Shown here: positions 1-9,681 of the stretch, piece by piece
Numbering within the stretch: the stretch's first letter is position 1
Layout of the letters: every line of letters starts with the position of its first letter
NCBI RefSeq assembly: GCF_902859585.1
Contig: NZ_CADIJM010000002.1
Span: 868,001-932,000, forward strand
Origin: Achromobacter animicus
GTDB taxonomy: Bacteria; Pseudomonadota; Gammaproteobacteria; Burkholderiales; Burkholderiaceae_B
Reading direction: 5' to 3'
DNA length: 64,000 nt
Notes under the pieces: generated by a model
What the model was told of the DNA's origin: nothing
The model's database searches: none
What the model saw: only the letters and a program-made list of their open reading frames with translations
Made by a program: the position numbers and the translations under genes

Positions 1-1848
1 ACGTTCGAGCAGGCCCGCGCGGCCGCCAAACTGGTTCGCGTGCAGTACGTTCGGCGCGAGGGCGCCTTCGACCTGGCGGCGCAGAAGCGGGACCACGGCG
101 ACGCCGCAAAGCACATCCCGAAAACGGACGCGGGCGACTTCGACGCTGCGTTCGCCGCGGCGCCGGTCACGGTCGATCACACCTACACCACGCCCGACCA
201 ATCGCACGCGATGATGGAGCCGCACGCCTCGCTTGCAGTCTGGAAAGGCGACAAGCTCACGATATGGACTTCCAATCAGATGATCGCCTGGGGACGGTCC
301 GATGTGGCCCGGACGCTGGGCATTCCGAAGGAGAATGTGCGCCTGATCTCGCCCTACATCGGCGGCGGCTTCGGCGGCAAGCTGTTCGTGCGGGCGGACG
401 CCTTGCTGGCGGCGCTGGGCGCCCGAGCGGCCGGCAGGCCGGTCAAGGTGGCGTTGCCGCGTCCGCTGATCATCAACAACACGACGCACCGGCCCGCCAC
501 GATCCAGCGCATCCGGCTGGGCGCGGGGCGCGACGGGAAGCTGACGGCGATCTCTCACGAGAGCTGGTCCGGCGACCTGCCGGACGGCCAGCCCGAAGAA
601 GCCGTGCAGCAGACCAAGCTGCTGTACGCCGGCGCCAACCAGCGCACCGCGCTGAACCTGATGACGCTGGATCTGCCCGAAGGCAATGCAATGCGCGCAC
701 CCGGCGAGGCGCCCGGCATGATGGCGCTGGAGATCGCGATCGACGAGATGGCGCAGGCGCTGGACATGGACCCCGTGCATTTTCGGGTGCTCAACGATAC
801 GCAGGTGGATCCCACCGATCCATCGCGGCCGTTCTCCCAGCGGCGTTTCGTCGAATGCCTGCAGACCGGCGCCCGGCATTTCGGCTGGGATAAACGCGAT
901 CCCAAGCCCGGCGCGCGGCGCGAAGGACGTTGGCTCATCGGGCTGGGCGTGGCCAGCGCCTTTCGCAACAACCTGGTGACCAAGTCGGCCGCGCGCGTGC
1001 GGCTGGACGCGGCGGGGCGCGTCATCGTCGAGACCGACATGACCGACATCGGAACGGGCAGCTACACCATCATTGCGCAGACCGCCGCCGAGATGCTGGG
1101 CGTGCCGCTGTCCCGCGTGGTGGTGCGGCTTGGCGATTCGGCCTTTCCCGTATCCGCGGGCTCGGGCGGTCAGTGGGGCGCGAACAGTTCCACGGCCGGC
1201 GTGTATGCCGCCTGCGAAAAACTGCGGACGCTGGTCTTGGAGCGATTGGGATTCGACGCGCAGGGCGTGGTGTTCGCCAACGGCGCGGTCACGGATGCCA
1301 GCGGGCGCAGTGCGCCCCTGACGCGCGCGGTGTCGGGCGGCGAGCTCATCGCTGAAGATGCCATCGAGTTCGGCGACCTGGACAAGAAATTCCAGCAATC
1401 CACGTTCGGCGCGCACTTCGTGGAAGTGGCCGTGGACGCCGCCACCGGCGAGACGCGCGTGCGCCGCATGCTGGCGGTCTGCGCCGCAGGCCGCATCCTC
1501 AATCCCAAAACGGCGCGCAGCCAAGTCATTGGCGCGATGACCATGGGCGTGGGCGCGGCGTTGATGGAGGAGCTGGCGGTTGACCATCGCGCGGGATTCT
1601 TCGTGAATCACGACCTGGCAAGCTATGAGGTCCCCGTCCATGCCGACATTCCGCGCCAGGAGGTCATCTTTTTAAACGAAGACGATCCGGTGTCATCGCC
1701 AATGAAGGCCAAGGGCGTCGGAGAACTGGGCCTGTGCGGCGTGGCGGCGGCGATTGCCAATGCGGTGTACAACGCGACCGGCGTGCGCGTGCGGGATTAT
1801 CCCGTGACACTGGACAAGCTGTTGGCGCAGATGCCGTCCGACGCGTGA
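1..1848 (+). CDS. paoC: Aldehyde oxidoreductase, molybdenum-binding subunit (PaoC-like), 5' end outside window
   Basis: This is the large subunit of a xanthine-oxidase-family aldehyde dehydrogenase (PaoABC type), which oxidises aldehydes to acids in the periplasm. The frame is open from base 1, so the start lies upstream; 615 residues are visible against about 732 for E. coli PaoC, leaving about 117 missing. The glycine-rich cofactor loop GGGFGGK is encoded near 361-381, and the C-terminal GVGELG motif, which carries the catalytic glutamate of the family, near 1714-1731. The cofactor-binding GQWGANSSTAG-type segment is also intact. The 2Fe-2S and FAD subunits would be expected just upstream, outside the window. 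The next gene starts 30 nt downstream and is unrelated. Family assignment is firm; the substrate is not known. Confidence 0.92.
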   Translation, partial: TFEQARAAAKLVRVQYVRREGAFDLAAQKRDHGDAAKHIPKTDAGDFDAAFAAAPVTVDHTYTTPDQSHAMMEPHASLAVWKGDKLTIWTSNQMIAWGRSDVARTLGIPKENVRLISPYIGGGFGGKLFVRADALLAALGARAAGRPVKVALPRPLIINNTTHRPATIQRIRLGAGRDGKLTAISHESWSGDLPDGQPEEAVQQTKLLYAGANQRTALNLMTLDLPEGNAMRAPGEAPGMMALEIAIDEMAQALDMDPVHFRVLNDTQVDPTDPSRPFSQRRFVECLQTGARHFGWDKRDPKPGARREGRWLIGLGVASAFRNNLVTKSAARVRLDAAGRVIVETDMTDIGTGSYTIIAQTAAEMLGVPLSRVVVRLGDSAFPVSAGSGGQWGANSSTAGVYAACEKLRTLVLERLGFDAQGVVFANGAVTDASGRSAPLTRAVSGGELIAEDAIEFGDLDKKFQQSTFGAHFVEVAVDAATGETRVRRMLAVCAAGRILNPKTARSQVIGAMTMGVGAALMEELAVDHRAGFFVNHDLASYEVPVHADIPRQEVIFLNEDDPVSSPMKAKGVGELGLCGVAAAIANAVYNATGVRVRDYPVTLDKLLAQMPSDA

Positions 1849-1878
1849 TGCGATGCCGCCGTGCGCTATGCTGGCGCG

Positions 1879-2328
1879 ATGACAAAACACGACTATCAAG
1901 ACGCGCTGCGCCGCATCCTGGACGCGCACACGGCGGCCGCTTTGCGCACGCTGGCCGGCATGTTTGCGCGGTTGCCCGAGAAGGCGCGCGAAATCCAGTT
2001 CGGCATCTTTCCCGACCAGGGCGGCGAGGGGACTTTTTCGGTGGTGATCGGCCTGGAAGGGCCGGATCTGTATGTGCTGAACAAGGCCATCGAAGGGTAC
2101 CGCGATCTCTTTGACGTCGTGCACGGCGAAACGGGGTTGGAGCCGCCGGTGCCCATGTTCTCCAGCGAGCCGGCGTTCTGCGTGCAAGACGCGATCGCCG
2201 ACGTCGCGGCCGATTGGGTTGAATCGCTATGGGAGCAAGGCGGCCGCCTCGTATCGCCTTTGCCGGCAATGGTGTATGCCCAAGACGATTACGGAACCGA
2301 CCTGCCGCGCGCATTGCCGGGGACATAA
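1879..2328 (+). CDS. Hypothetical cytoplasmic protein, possibly DUF6389
   Basis: A 149-residue soluble protein without signal peptide or membrane segment. I take the ATG at 1879, not the in-frame GTG at 1861, because the protein then begins MTKHDYQDAL, where the helical domain starts. The sequence is acidic and has a central GEGTFSVVIGL strand and a GPDLYVLNKAI segment, which resemble the DUF6389 family as I remember it; that match is from memory. It follows paoC by only 30 nt and could be co-transcribed, but nothing links it functionally to aldehyde oxidation. No catalytic motif is recognisable and I do not assign a function. Confidence 0.7.
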   Translation: MTKHDYQDALRRILDAHTAAALRTLAGMFARLPEKAREIQFGIFPDQGGEGTFSVVIGLEGPDLYVLNKAIEGYRDLFDVVHGETGLEPPVPMFSSEPAFCVQDAIADVAADWVESLWEQGGRLVSPLPAMVYAQDDYGTDLPRALPGT

Positions 2329-2471
2329 GCGGGTTTCGTTCAACACAGATCAAACAGTCCGGCCGTTTTTCGCCGGCGTGACATCAAGCCTATTTAGAAT
2401 GCCGGCGGGCGCCGACCGCCCGGTGCGCGGCCATGCCGCGCGTCTCGAATCATTAAAAGGCTTGATCACTC

Positions 2472-3518
2472 ATGTACCGTCACTCCCGCTTGCGCAGCCG
2501 CATCGCGCAATCGCTCCATCGTCTTTGCGCGGTGTTGACTGTTCTTCTGCTGGCGGCGCTGCTTGCGCCGGCCGCGCACGCGCAGTCTTCGGCGCCGCTT
2601 CAGTGCGGACTGTACGAGTACGACGGCGGAAGGGGCCAGATGCGGGTGCTGAGTTCCAACCTCATCCGCAAGAGTGCGCTGAACGGTCCCGAGCTGCTTT
2701 ACTACAAAATCGAAAACGGCAAGCTGGGCTTCTATAACCTGGACCTTGGCCTGGACGATGAATACAAGCTTTCCCCGGATGGCAAGTCGATCGACGTGGG
2801 CTTTGAAATGGTCTACGCGCTGAAGACCTCCGCGCCGTGCGCCGCGCCCACGGAACTGCCGCAGACCAAGGTCTGGCCGCTGTGCTGGAAGGCGGGCATG
2901 ATGGAATGCCTGGACGCGTACAACGAGACGTCCGTCAAGGAACTGGAAAGCATGTGCGCAAGCGGCCTGCCGTTCGTGTGCAAGAAACTGCCGGACGCCT
3001 GGCGCGAAGCCGGCGGGCTGGAACCCGGCGAAGGCGGCCAGCCCGCGCCGCTGGGCGAGGCGGCGCACAAGACGCTGCAGGCCGCGTGCCTGAAGGGCAT
3101 CTCCGCCAGCACGTGCACGCTGGCGGCCGAAGAAGCCTGGACCGCGGGCCGATACCTGGATGCCCGGCCCATGCTGGAACATGCGTGCGCGGCGCCGATC
3201 GCCAGTCCCGATGCGTGCACGCTGGCCGACAGCCTGGCGCCGCTGACCACCGAGGCGTTGGCGCAGGCCGCGCCGGCACAACTGCCGCAGGGCACCTTCA
3301 AGCGTCCGATCGGCACGTTGCGCAAACTGGTCTTCGGGGCGGATGGCGTGGTCAAGGACGACGGATCGCTGACCATGAAGGCGCGCCGGGAAGGCGGCCT
3401 GATCAAGATGCAGCACAACCAGCGCGGGGACTTCGTCCTCAAGCCGCTGGGTGACCGCTTGCTGCTCGGGGTTGATTACTGGAATCGCCTGGCGCTATTC
3501 GTGCGCGCTGACAACTAA
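2472..3518 (+). CDS. Secreted hypothetical protein
   Basis: A 348-residue protein with a clear Sec signal peptide: a basic N-terminus with several arginines, a hydrophobic run (LTVLLLAALLAP) and an AHA-QS cleavage site near residue 38. The mature part has many cysteines spread through it (for example CLDAY, MCASG, VCKKL, ACLKG, CTLAAEE, HACAAP, ACTLAD), a pattern of disulphide-bonded periplasmic proteins with Sel1/TPR-like helical hairpins, followed by a C-terminal beta-rich part. No family is recognised with certainty. It converges with the lipoprotein gene at 3528, leaving only 9 nt between the stops. No enzymatic motif was seen. Confidence 0.75.
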   Translation: MYRHSRLRSRIAQSLHRLCAVLTVLLLAALLAPAAHAQSSAPLQCGLYEYDGGRGQMRVLSSNLIRKSALNGPELLYYKIENGKLGFYNLDLGLDDEYKLSPDGKSIDVGFEMVYALKTSAPCAAPTELPQTKVWPLCWKAGMMECLDAYNETSVKELESMCASGLPFVCKKLPDAWREAGGLEPGEGGQPAPLGEAAHKTLQAACLKGISASTCTLAAEEAWTAGRYLDARPMLEHACAAPIASPDACTLADSLAPLTTEALAQAAPAQLPQGTFKRPIGTLRKLVFGADGVVKDDGSLTMKARREGGLIKMQHNQRGDFVLKPLGDRLLLGVDYWNRLALFVRADN

Positions 3519-3527
3519 AGCCTGTCG

Positions 3528-4574
3528 TCATCCCGCCGGCAGGCGGCGTAGCTGCAGCTTGCCGGTGGCGAAGGCGAATTCGTACGCGTACACGGCGTCG
3601 ATGGCGTAGGCATCGGGGCCGTGCGGTGCATCTTCCGCGACGATGCCGCGCAGCACAGTGCGCCCGTCGACGCGGTCCAGCACGGCGTAGGCCGTGTGGC
3701 CTTGGCGCAGACCGGCGTCGCGCAACCGGTCTGCGATGCGATACGTCTGCAACACGTTCATGCGCGGCTGCACATAGATGCCGTGGCGCGCCTTGAAGTG
3801 ATTGTCGGCGCGCAGCGTGGCGATGGCCGTATAGCAGGCCTCGCGCAGGCTCGGTTGCCGCTCAGTCACGATATGCGGCGCGGGCAGGGCGGCGGCATCG
3901 ACCATCCACCATGCGTCGGCCCCGTCTTCCAGGCTTTGCAGGACGGTTGCCGGCTCGCCGCCGATGAACTCGATCCGCCCGTGATAGCTCTTGTCGAGCA
4001 CTGCCCGATACTCGGCGCGTTGCGTTGCGGGGAGCAGGCTGATCGTCGGTTCCGGGGCAAGACCGGCGTGCGCAATGCGGCCCAACGCCCGCCACGCCGC
4101 GTCGTCCAGCATGGCGCTGTCCTGGCGCAACGCATCCATATCCGCAAAGACCGCCACCCTCCAGCGTGCGCTGCCGTAGATGGACGTCGCCTGCAACGAG
4201 AACGCATCGCCCTGCAAGCCCAGCGCCTGCAATTGCGCCAACGCCGCCTTTTGCCGCGCCACGTGCCGGTCTTTTTCCTGACGCGCGGCGTCGATGCGGC
4301 CGGTCAGCGTGGCCAGCCCCTCGTCCGGTCCCAGCCGCACCATGAATTGCTCGGTGTCGATGCGGTCCTGCAGATAGATGCCGTATACGCCGTTCCAGCG
4401 GGCCAGCGGCGCCGAGGGCCGCAGCGGACGCATGCTGACGATGTGCAGGTCGGCGCCGTAGTGGTCCGTGATCGTGCGTTCGACGTCGCGTATCGGGCCT
4501 TTGCCGGTGCAGGCGCCCAGCAATGCGGTGAACAGGCACGCAATTGCCGTCAGCCGCTTTCTTGTGTTTGTCAT
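3528..4574 (-). CDS. Putative lipoprotein of unknown function
   Basis: Starting at the ATG at 4574, the 348-residue product opens with a typical lipoprotein signal: MTNTRKRLTAIA, a hydrophobic core and the lipobox LLGAC with the lipidated cysteine near residue 19. The frame stays open about 200 nt further upstream, but that extension is arginine/proline-rich and unconvincing. The mature protein is mixed alpha/beta and ends with a beta-rich tail (YAYEFAFATGKLQLRRL). I recognise no domain. It is divergent from the lipoprotein gene at 4905 and convergent with 2472-3518. Envelope location is inferred from the lipobox only. Confidence 0.7.
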   Translation of the reverse strand: MTNTRKRLTAIACLFTALLGACTGKGPIRDVERTITDHYGADLHIVSMRPLRPSAPLARWNGVYGIYLQDRIDTEQFMVRLGPDEGLATLTGRIDAARQEKDRHVARQKAALAQLQALGLQGDAFSLQATSIYGSARWRVAVFADMDALRQDSAMLDDAAWRALGRIAHAGLAPEPTISLLPATQRAEYRAVLDKSYHGRIEFIGGEPATVLQSLEDGADAWWMVDAAALPAPHIVTERQPSLREACYTAIATLRADNHFKARHGIYVQPRMNVLQTYRIADRLRDAGLRQGHTAYAVLDRVDGRTVLRGIVAEDAPHGPDAYAIDAVYAYEFAFATGKLQLRRLPAG

Positions 4575-4904
4575 CGGGACTTTCGTGGCCGGCGCCCGGG
4601 CGGGCGCCGCTCGGCTGCAAAGAGCGCGAGTGTAACGAACCGGGCGACGGTGGCACGGCTTTCGCCGCAGTACGCATTGATGGCGGACAAGCCGGTGGGG
4701 TATCCAGTCCCCGCCCAGGGGAGCGAAACATTCGCAACAACGTTTTACGGCGTGCGGGGCACGCACGCCCCGTAGTCTCGCCAAGATGCATCGTCTGGCC
4801 TGCCACCATGTGTTTCAGCTGCCAAACCGGATGTTGCGATCCGTATGCAACCCGGTAGGATGCGCGCACATTGCTCCAGTCCATTTCCACCGAGGATCGA
4901 TCCC
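4575..4904. other. Intergenic region between two divergent lipoprotein genes
   Basis: A 330-nt non-coding stretch that must hold the promoters of both flanking genes. A GAGG ribosome-binding site lies just before the ATG at 4905. I found no convincing -35/-10 pair, strong inverted repeat or small gene. Short open frames crossing it have no ribosome-binding site and look like GC-rich noise. Confidence 0.5.
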
Positions 4905-5954
4905 ATGTCCCTGCCGCGCCCGCGACTTGCTCTTTGTGCCCTGATGCTCGCCCTGACCCTGTCGGGCTGCGTCACGATCCCGGATTCGAACGGCGCGGGC
5001 ACCGCAGACGACAAGCGTTATGGGCAACTGGTCGATCTGATCGGCGAGGCGATGAAGGACGGCATGGCGGTGGTGTTGGTTGCGGACCTGATGCCGCACG
5101 CCACGTTGAAGGACGCCATGAAGATGACGACGTGGACCGGCAATACCGTCTGGATGTTCGAGCCCGATCCGCGCATCACGTTCGGGCGCAAGTTCCAGAA
5201 CAACTCGCTGCAACGCGACAAGGACACGACGTACCTGTTCAAGGCCTTCGAGGTCCACATCCTGCCGCCTGGCAAGTACCTGCTGACGGGCGGGGACGAC
5301 TACAAACTCAATGCCAAGCTGGACGACATCGGCGCGCGCGCCGGCGCGGTGGGCTCGGGCCGTGGCGCCAACGGCACCACCTATCTGTCGCCGGAGCTGT
5401 ATCGCGAGTTCTACAAAGAGACCAACTGGCACGAAGGCACGACGGGCAGCCAGACGCGAACCGAAAAGGTCTGCACGGCCGTGCACCGCGCATCCGGCGC
5501 CTGCGTGGCCTGGGGCGAACAGCAGGTCACCGAGACCACGCCCGGATCGCGTGCCGGCTACTACGAAGACACCACTTCGCGCGACATCCCCGCCATCAAG
5601 GTGCAGTCGCGCGTGGTGCCCAAGCTGGCGCTGGCCAGCTTCACGCTCAAGGGCGGCGACCTGGTGCTGAGCCAGCGCATGCACATGAGGACGCCCAGCT
5701 ACAAGTTCAAGCAGTCCGCGTGCCGCGCAGTCGATCCGAAGATGATCGAATGCCCGCTGGAGGACTTCACGGTGTACACGTGGCCGGCGCCGATGGACTT
5801 CGCGCAGAAGTACTTCGCGCAGCGCACGAACCTGACCGACGCGCAGCGTGAGCTGCTGGCCAAGCTCAAGCCGATGCAGATCACGCCGTTGGGCAAGCAG
5901 GGCATGCAGGATCCGGTGTGGGGCGTGCCGCTGTCGCTGGGCAACCGGAAGTAG
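4905..5954 (+). CDS. Putative lipoprotein of unknown function
   Basis: A 349-residue protein starting at ATG 4905, preceded by a GAGG ribosome-binding site. The signal peptide MSLPRPRLALCALMLALTLSGC ends in a good lipobox (LSGC), so the mature protein should be lipid-anchored. The mature chain contains paired cysteines (VCTAV, GACVAW, ACRAVD, ECPLE) and mixed beta structure, including GKYLLTGGDDYKL. No known family was recognised and there are no membrane helices beyond the signal. It faces an unrelated lipoprotein gene across 330 nt, and both are of similar length, but I see no sequence similarity between them. Confidence 0.75.
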   Translation: MSLPRPRLALCALMLALTLSGCVTIPDSNGAGTADDKRYGQLVDLIGEAMKDGMAVVLVADLMPHATLKDAMKMTTWTGNTVWMFEPDPRITFGRKFQNNSLQRDKDTTYLFKAFEVHILPPGKYLLTGGDDYKLNAKLDDIGARAGAVGSGRGANGTTYLSPELYREFYKETNWHEGTTGSQTRTEKVCTAVHRASGACVAWGEQQVTETTPGSRAGYYEDTTSRDIPAIKVQSRVVPKLALASFTLKGGDLVLSQRMHMRTPSYKFKQSACRAVDPKMIECPLEDFTVYTWPAPMDFAQKYFAQRTNLTDAQRELLAKLKPMQITPLGKQGMQDPVWGVPLSLGNRK

Positions 5955-6319
5955 GCCGGATCGGTCCACAAGCTGCGGGCCGCTGGCCAAGTGCCGTGGC
6001 ACCGCAGGGCATCCGTTTTCGCGCATAAGCGAATCGCGAAAATTTCATATTGAATGAGTTTGATTCTTAGTTATACTCGGACACATCTGTGCGGGCGGTC
6101 ACGCCGTTCGTGCGGATCTCCGGTCTACGTACCAATGCAGCGGGCGTTTCGGCTTCGGCGGAATGTTTCGGTACGCCGGCGGGCCGGCGCATAAAGACAA
6201 TAAAAACCAGCGTTGACAGCATCACCCAAGCGCATTCCTCGAGCGACGACGCATCGACAGGTCGACCCGACGAACGTCCGCCGCGCCCGCCGTCCTTCGT
6301 ACAGAACCTGGAGCACTGC
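5955..6319. other. Leader and promoter region of the TonB-dependent receptor gene
   Basis: 365 nt without a convincing gene. Its left third contains a sigma70-like promoter (6050-6077) overlapping an imperfect Fur-like AT-rich element. The part from about 6085 to 6319 would be an unusually long 5' leader of roughly 235 nt. A frame in phase with the receptor is open from 6089, but it is poor in signal-peptide character and the real start is 6320. Confidence 0.5.
6050..6077 (+). promoter_or_regulatory. Putative sigma70 promoter with overlapping Fur-like element
   Basis: The -35 TTGAAT (6050-6055) and -10 TATACT (6072-6077) are separated by 16 nt. The stretch between them (AATGAGTTTGATTCTT) matches roughly 10 of 19 positions of the Fur-box consensus. 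Iron control of a TonB receptor would be expected, but the box is weak and is inferred. Confidence 0.4.
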
Positions 6320-8482
6320 ATGCCTGTCCCCACCCGTCGCCGCAAGCTTGCGATCGCCTTGTCCGCCGCCCTGGGCGCGCCCACCGCTTTCGGCCCCTCC
6401 GCCTTCGCGCAGTCGTCCGGCGCCAATCCGCCGGTGCCCCAATTGCCCGCCGTCACCGTGACGGGCGCCAGCGAGAACAAGCCGGATGAAATGCCGCCGG
6501 TCTACGCGGGCGGCCAGATCGCGCGCGGCGCGCGGTTGGGCATGCTGGGCAATGTGGACATGATGAGCACGCCATTCAACGTGACGGCGTACACGTCGGA
6601 ACTGGTGTTGAACCAGCAGGCGCGCAGCCTGGCGGACGTGATGGCGAACGATCCCGGCGTCGTCAGTGCGGGGCCATGGTTCTTCGACAACTTCAATATC
6701 CGCGGCTTTGTCGTCAACCGCGCGGAGATCGGTTTCAACGGCCTGTACGGCATCGCCAATTCCGAAGGCGTGCAGCTTGAAGGCTTGGAGCGCATCGAAG
6801 TTCTCAAGGGGCCGAGCACGCTGCTCAACGGCAGCGCGCCGCGCGGCACGGCGGGCGGCGCGATCAACCTGGTGCCCAAGCGGGCGGACGACACGCCGCT
6901 GACGCGTTTTACGACCAGCTATGTGGGCGACGCCAACCTGGGCGCCAACGTGGACATCGGCCGGCGCTTCGGCCAGGACAACAAGTTTGGCGTGCGGCTG
7001 AACGCGGCCTATCGCGACGGAGTAGGGTCGGTCGACAACGAGAAGCCGCGCGCCTCGAACGTGACGCTGGGGCTGGACTACCGTGGTGACCGGCTGCGCG
7101 CCAGCGCGGATCTGGGCGCCAGCAACCAGAAGGTCAGCGGCGCGCGGAACAATTATTTCGTCACGACCGCGTTTCCGCCGTCGGCGCCGCGCGGCGACAT
7201 CAATCCGTATCCGTCGTGGTCGTACCAGGACAAGGATTATGCGTTCGCCATGGTGCGCGCCGAGTACGACCTGACCCGCAACTGGAGCATCGGCGGCGCG
7301 TTCGGTCTGGCCGAGACGACGCGCAAGGCCAATTCGCCGTGGGGCGTCATCATCAACGACGCCGGCGACCTGGATTTCACGGCGTTCGGGCTGAAGGAAC
7401 GCAACAAGACGCGCAGCGGCGAGTTGAACACGCGCATCCAGTTCGACACCGGCCCCATCAAGCATAGCGCCGTGCTGGCCGTGACCGACTACGACTCGAA
7501 GGTCAGCGGCTATCAGCCGCAGTCGTCGTGGAACGAGTTCAGCAACATCTATCACCCGACCAGCCTGTCGGAGCCCGACAACTTCAGCCTGAACGGCACG
7601 ATGGTGCCGCAGAACGACATGACGTTGCGCAGCTACGCCATCACCGACACGCTGTCGATGCTGGACGAGCGCGTGCTGCTGACGCTGGGCATGCGCCATC
7701 AGAAGATCGACGTGAATTCCTATGTCTGGAATACCGGCGCGTGGCAGTCCAACTACACCCGCAGCGCCAACACGCCGGCGGTAGGCCTGGTCGTCAAGCC
7801 GACCGACAAGCTTTCCCTCTACACCAACTACGTCGAGGCGCTGGCGCAGGGCGCCGTGGCGCCGGCCACCGCGGTGAACGCGGGAGAGGTGTTCGAACCG
7901 TTCGTATCCAAGCAGTTTGAAGTGGGCGCCAAGATGGACTGGGGCACGTTCTTCACGTCGCTGAGCGCCTTCCAGATCAAGCGGCCCAGCGGGTTCCTGG
8001 GCGCGGACAACGTGTATCGCCTGGCGGGCGAGCAGCGCAATCGCGGGCTGGAATTGTCCGTCGCTGGCGAGGCTGCGCGCGGCCTGCGGCTGCTGGGCGG
8101 CGTGGCGTGGACGCGTGCCATTCTGACCGAAACCCCGGGCGGTGAATTCAACGGCGCCAAGGCGTCGGGCGTGCCGACGTGGTCGGTCAAGCTGGGCGCG
8201 GAATACGACATCGCGCAGGTCCCCGGGCTGACCGCGACAGCGCGCATGATCTACACCTCTTCCATCCCGTGGGATGCGGACAACAACGCAACCGTGCCGG
8301 CCTGGACGCGCTTTGATGTGGGCGCACGCTATGCAACCCGCATCGCCGACCGCAACGTGGTGTTCCGGGCGGCTGTGGAGAACGTGTTCAACCGCCGCTA
8401 CTGGGATTCGTCGCCCGCGTACCAGATGGTCACGTCCGCCGCACCGCGCACGTACATGCTGTCGGCCAGCGTCGACTTCTGA
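6320..8482 (+). CDS. TonB-dependent siderophore receptor
   Basis: A 720-residue outer-membrane receptor for a ferric siderophore, energised by TonB. The ATG at 6320 follows a GGAG site and opens a signal peptide with a basic start (MPVPTRRRK) and an AFA-QS cleavage site near residue 31. The plug domain covers about residues 55-185, with SLADVMANDPGVV, NIRGF and the GTAGGAINLVPKR segment; the remaining 530 residues are the 22-strand barrel ending in the expected aromatic residue (SVDF). It belongs to the FhuE/FpvA-like siderophore-receptor family. Its stop shares one base with the start of the PepSY gene, so the two are translationally coupled. The actual siderophore cannot be told from sequence. 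Confidence 0.92.
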   Translation: MPVPTRRRKLAIALSAALGAPTAFGPSAFAQSSGANPPVPQLPAVTVTGASENKPDEMPPVYAGGQIARGARLGMLGNVDMMSTPFNVTAYTSELVLNQQARSLADVMANDPGVVSAGPWFFDNFNIRGFVVNRAEIGFNGLYGIANSEGVQLEGLERIEVLKGPSTLLNGSAPRGTAGGAINLVPKRADDTPLTRFTTSYVGDANLGANVDIGRRFGQDNKFGVRLNAAYRDGVGSVDNEKPRASNVTLGLDYRGDRLRASADLGASNQKVSGARNNYFVTTAFPPSAPRGDINPYPSWSYQDKDYAFAMVRAEYDLTRNWSIGGAFGLAETTRKANSPWGVIINDAGDLDFTAFGLKERNKTRSGELNTRIQFDTGPIKHSAVLAVTDYDSKVSGYQPQSSWNEFSNIYHPTSLSEPDNFSLNGTMVPQNDMTLRSYAITDTLSMLDERVLLTLGMRHQKIDVNSYVWNTGAWQSNYTRSANTPAVGLVVKPTDKLSLYTNYVEALAQGAVAPATAVNAGEVFEPFVSKQFEVGAKMDWGTFFTSLSAFQIKRPSGFLGADNVYRLAGEQRNRGLELSVAGEAARGLRLLGGVAWTRAILTETPGGEFNGAKASGVPTWSVKLGAEYDIAQVPGLTATARMIYTSSIPWDADNNATVPAWTRFDVGARYATRIADRNVVFRAAVENVFNRRYWDSSPAYQMVTSAAPRTYMLSASVDF

Positions 8483-9681
8483 TGGCCGCAGGCCGGCATT
8501 GGCTGGGAGAGCGCCAGACCTGGGTCTGGCTGCACCGCTACGCCGGTCTGCTGACCGCGCTGTTCCTGACGGTGGCGGGGCTGACCGGCAGCATCCTGGC
8601 GTTTGGCCACGACATCGACGCGTGGCTCAATCCCGGTTTTCACCAGGCGCGTTCCACTGCGCCGCCGCTGGGCTTTGATGCGCTGGCGGCGCGCATCGAG
8701 GCATCGGATCCCGCGCTGCGTGTCGACTACGTGACGCACGATGGCACGCCCGGCCGCACGGCGCTGGCGTTCGTGTCGGCGCGGGCCGGACGTCCGCCGC
8801 TGAGCTATGACGAGGTGTACGTCGACCCGGGCACCGGTGAGATCCAGGGCAAGCGTTCGCGCCGGGCCTGTTGCCTGCAGGCCGAAAGCTTCGTCCCGTT
8901 CATGCTGCAGATCCATCACAGCCTGTATGTGCCGGGCTTGTGGGGGTGGTGGTTCATGGGCGGCATCGCGCTGATCTGGCTGGTGGACAGCTTTGTGGGC
9001 GTTTACCTGACGTTGCCGCGCGGCGGGCTGCGCATGGCGAAATGGAAGCCCGCATGGCTTATCAAGCGCGGCGCGGGAGCGTACCGGCTGAACCTGGACC
9101 TGCATCGCGCCTTTGGATTGTGGCTATGGCTGGCGCTGGTGCTGCTGGCGCTGAGCAGCGCCTACCTGAACCTGCGCGAAGAATTGTTCCGGCCGGCCTT
9201 GTCGGCCGTGTCGACGCTGACGCCGATTCCCACGGCCAGCACGCCGGCCGCGGGGCGCGATGCGCTGTCCGTAGTGGGCTTTGACGCCGTTCGCGCCCGC
9301 GCCAACGCGTATGCTGAGGCGCAGGGGTGGCCGCAGCGCGTAAGCGGCGTCAGCCACTTCAGCGAACTGGGCTTGTACCTGGCGCTGCTGTGGCCGTCGC
9401 ATCACGACCGGGGGCAAGGCCTGGGATCGCCCATGCTGTACTACGACGCGCACACCGGCGCGCGGGTGGGGGTGACGCAACCCGGCCACGGCACCGCGGC
9501 CGACGTCTTCACGCAGATGCAGTTTCCGCTGCACAGCGGCCAGATCGGCGGGCTTGCCGGTCGGATCGTGGTCTGCGCGCTGGGGCTGGTCGTTGCGATG
9601 CTGAGCGTAACCGGCGGGGTGATCTGGTGGAAGAAGCGGCGGTCGCGGGAAGTCTCGGACCAGCGTGCGGGGCGCGGCTGA
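8482..9681 (+). CDS. PepSY-associated TM-helix protein, iron-uptake partner of the receptor
   Basis: A 399-residue inner-membrane protein of the PepSY_TM family, usually found beside siderophore receptors and thought to act in periplasmic or membrane-level reduction of ferric siderophore. Four membrane segments are visible, at about residues 18-38, 154-178, 213-232 and 357-383, with a large periplasmic part holding PepSY-like repeats between the first two and the last two. The N-terminal WLHRYAGL histidine and the FMLQIHHSLY pair near 140 are typical conserved residues. It begins in a TGATG overlap with the receptor stop, which is strong evidence for a two-gene operon. Confidence 0.9.
   Translation: MAAGRHWLGERQTWVWLHRYAGLLTALFLTVAGLTGSILAFGHDIDAWLNPGFHQARSTAPPLGFDALAARIEASDPALRVDYVTHDGTPGRTALAFVSARAGRPPLSYDEVYVDPGTGEIQGKRSRRACCLQAESFVPFMLQIHHSLYVPGLWGWWFMGGIALIWLVDSFVGVYLTLPRGGLRMAKWKPAWLIKRGAGAYRLNLDLHRAFGLWLWLALVLLALSSAYLNLREELFRPALSAVSTLTPIPTASTPAAGRDALSVVGFDAVRARANAYAEAQGWPQRVSGVSHFSELGLYLALLWPSHHDRGQGLGSPMLYYDAHTGARVGVTQPGHGTAADVFTQMQFPLHSGQIGGLAGRIVVCALGLVVAMLSVTGGVIWWKKRRSREVSDQRAGRG

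Noticed and set aside
6089-6319. N-terminal extension of the TonB receptor back to 6089
   Set aside because: The extension lacks a ribosome-binding site, and a standard signal peptide with GGAG begins at 6320.
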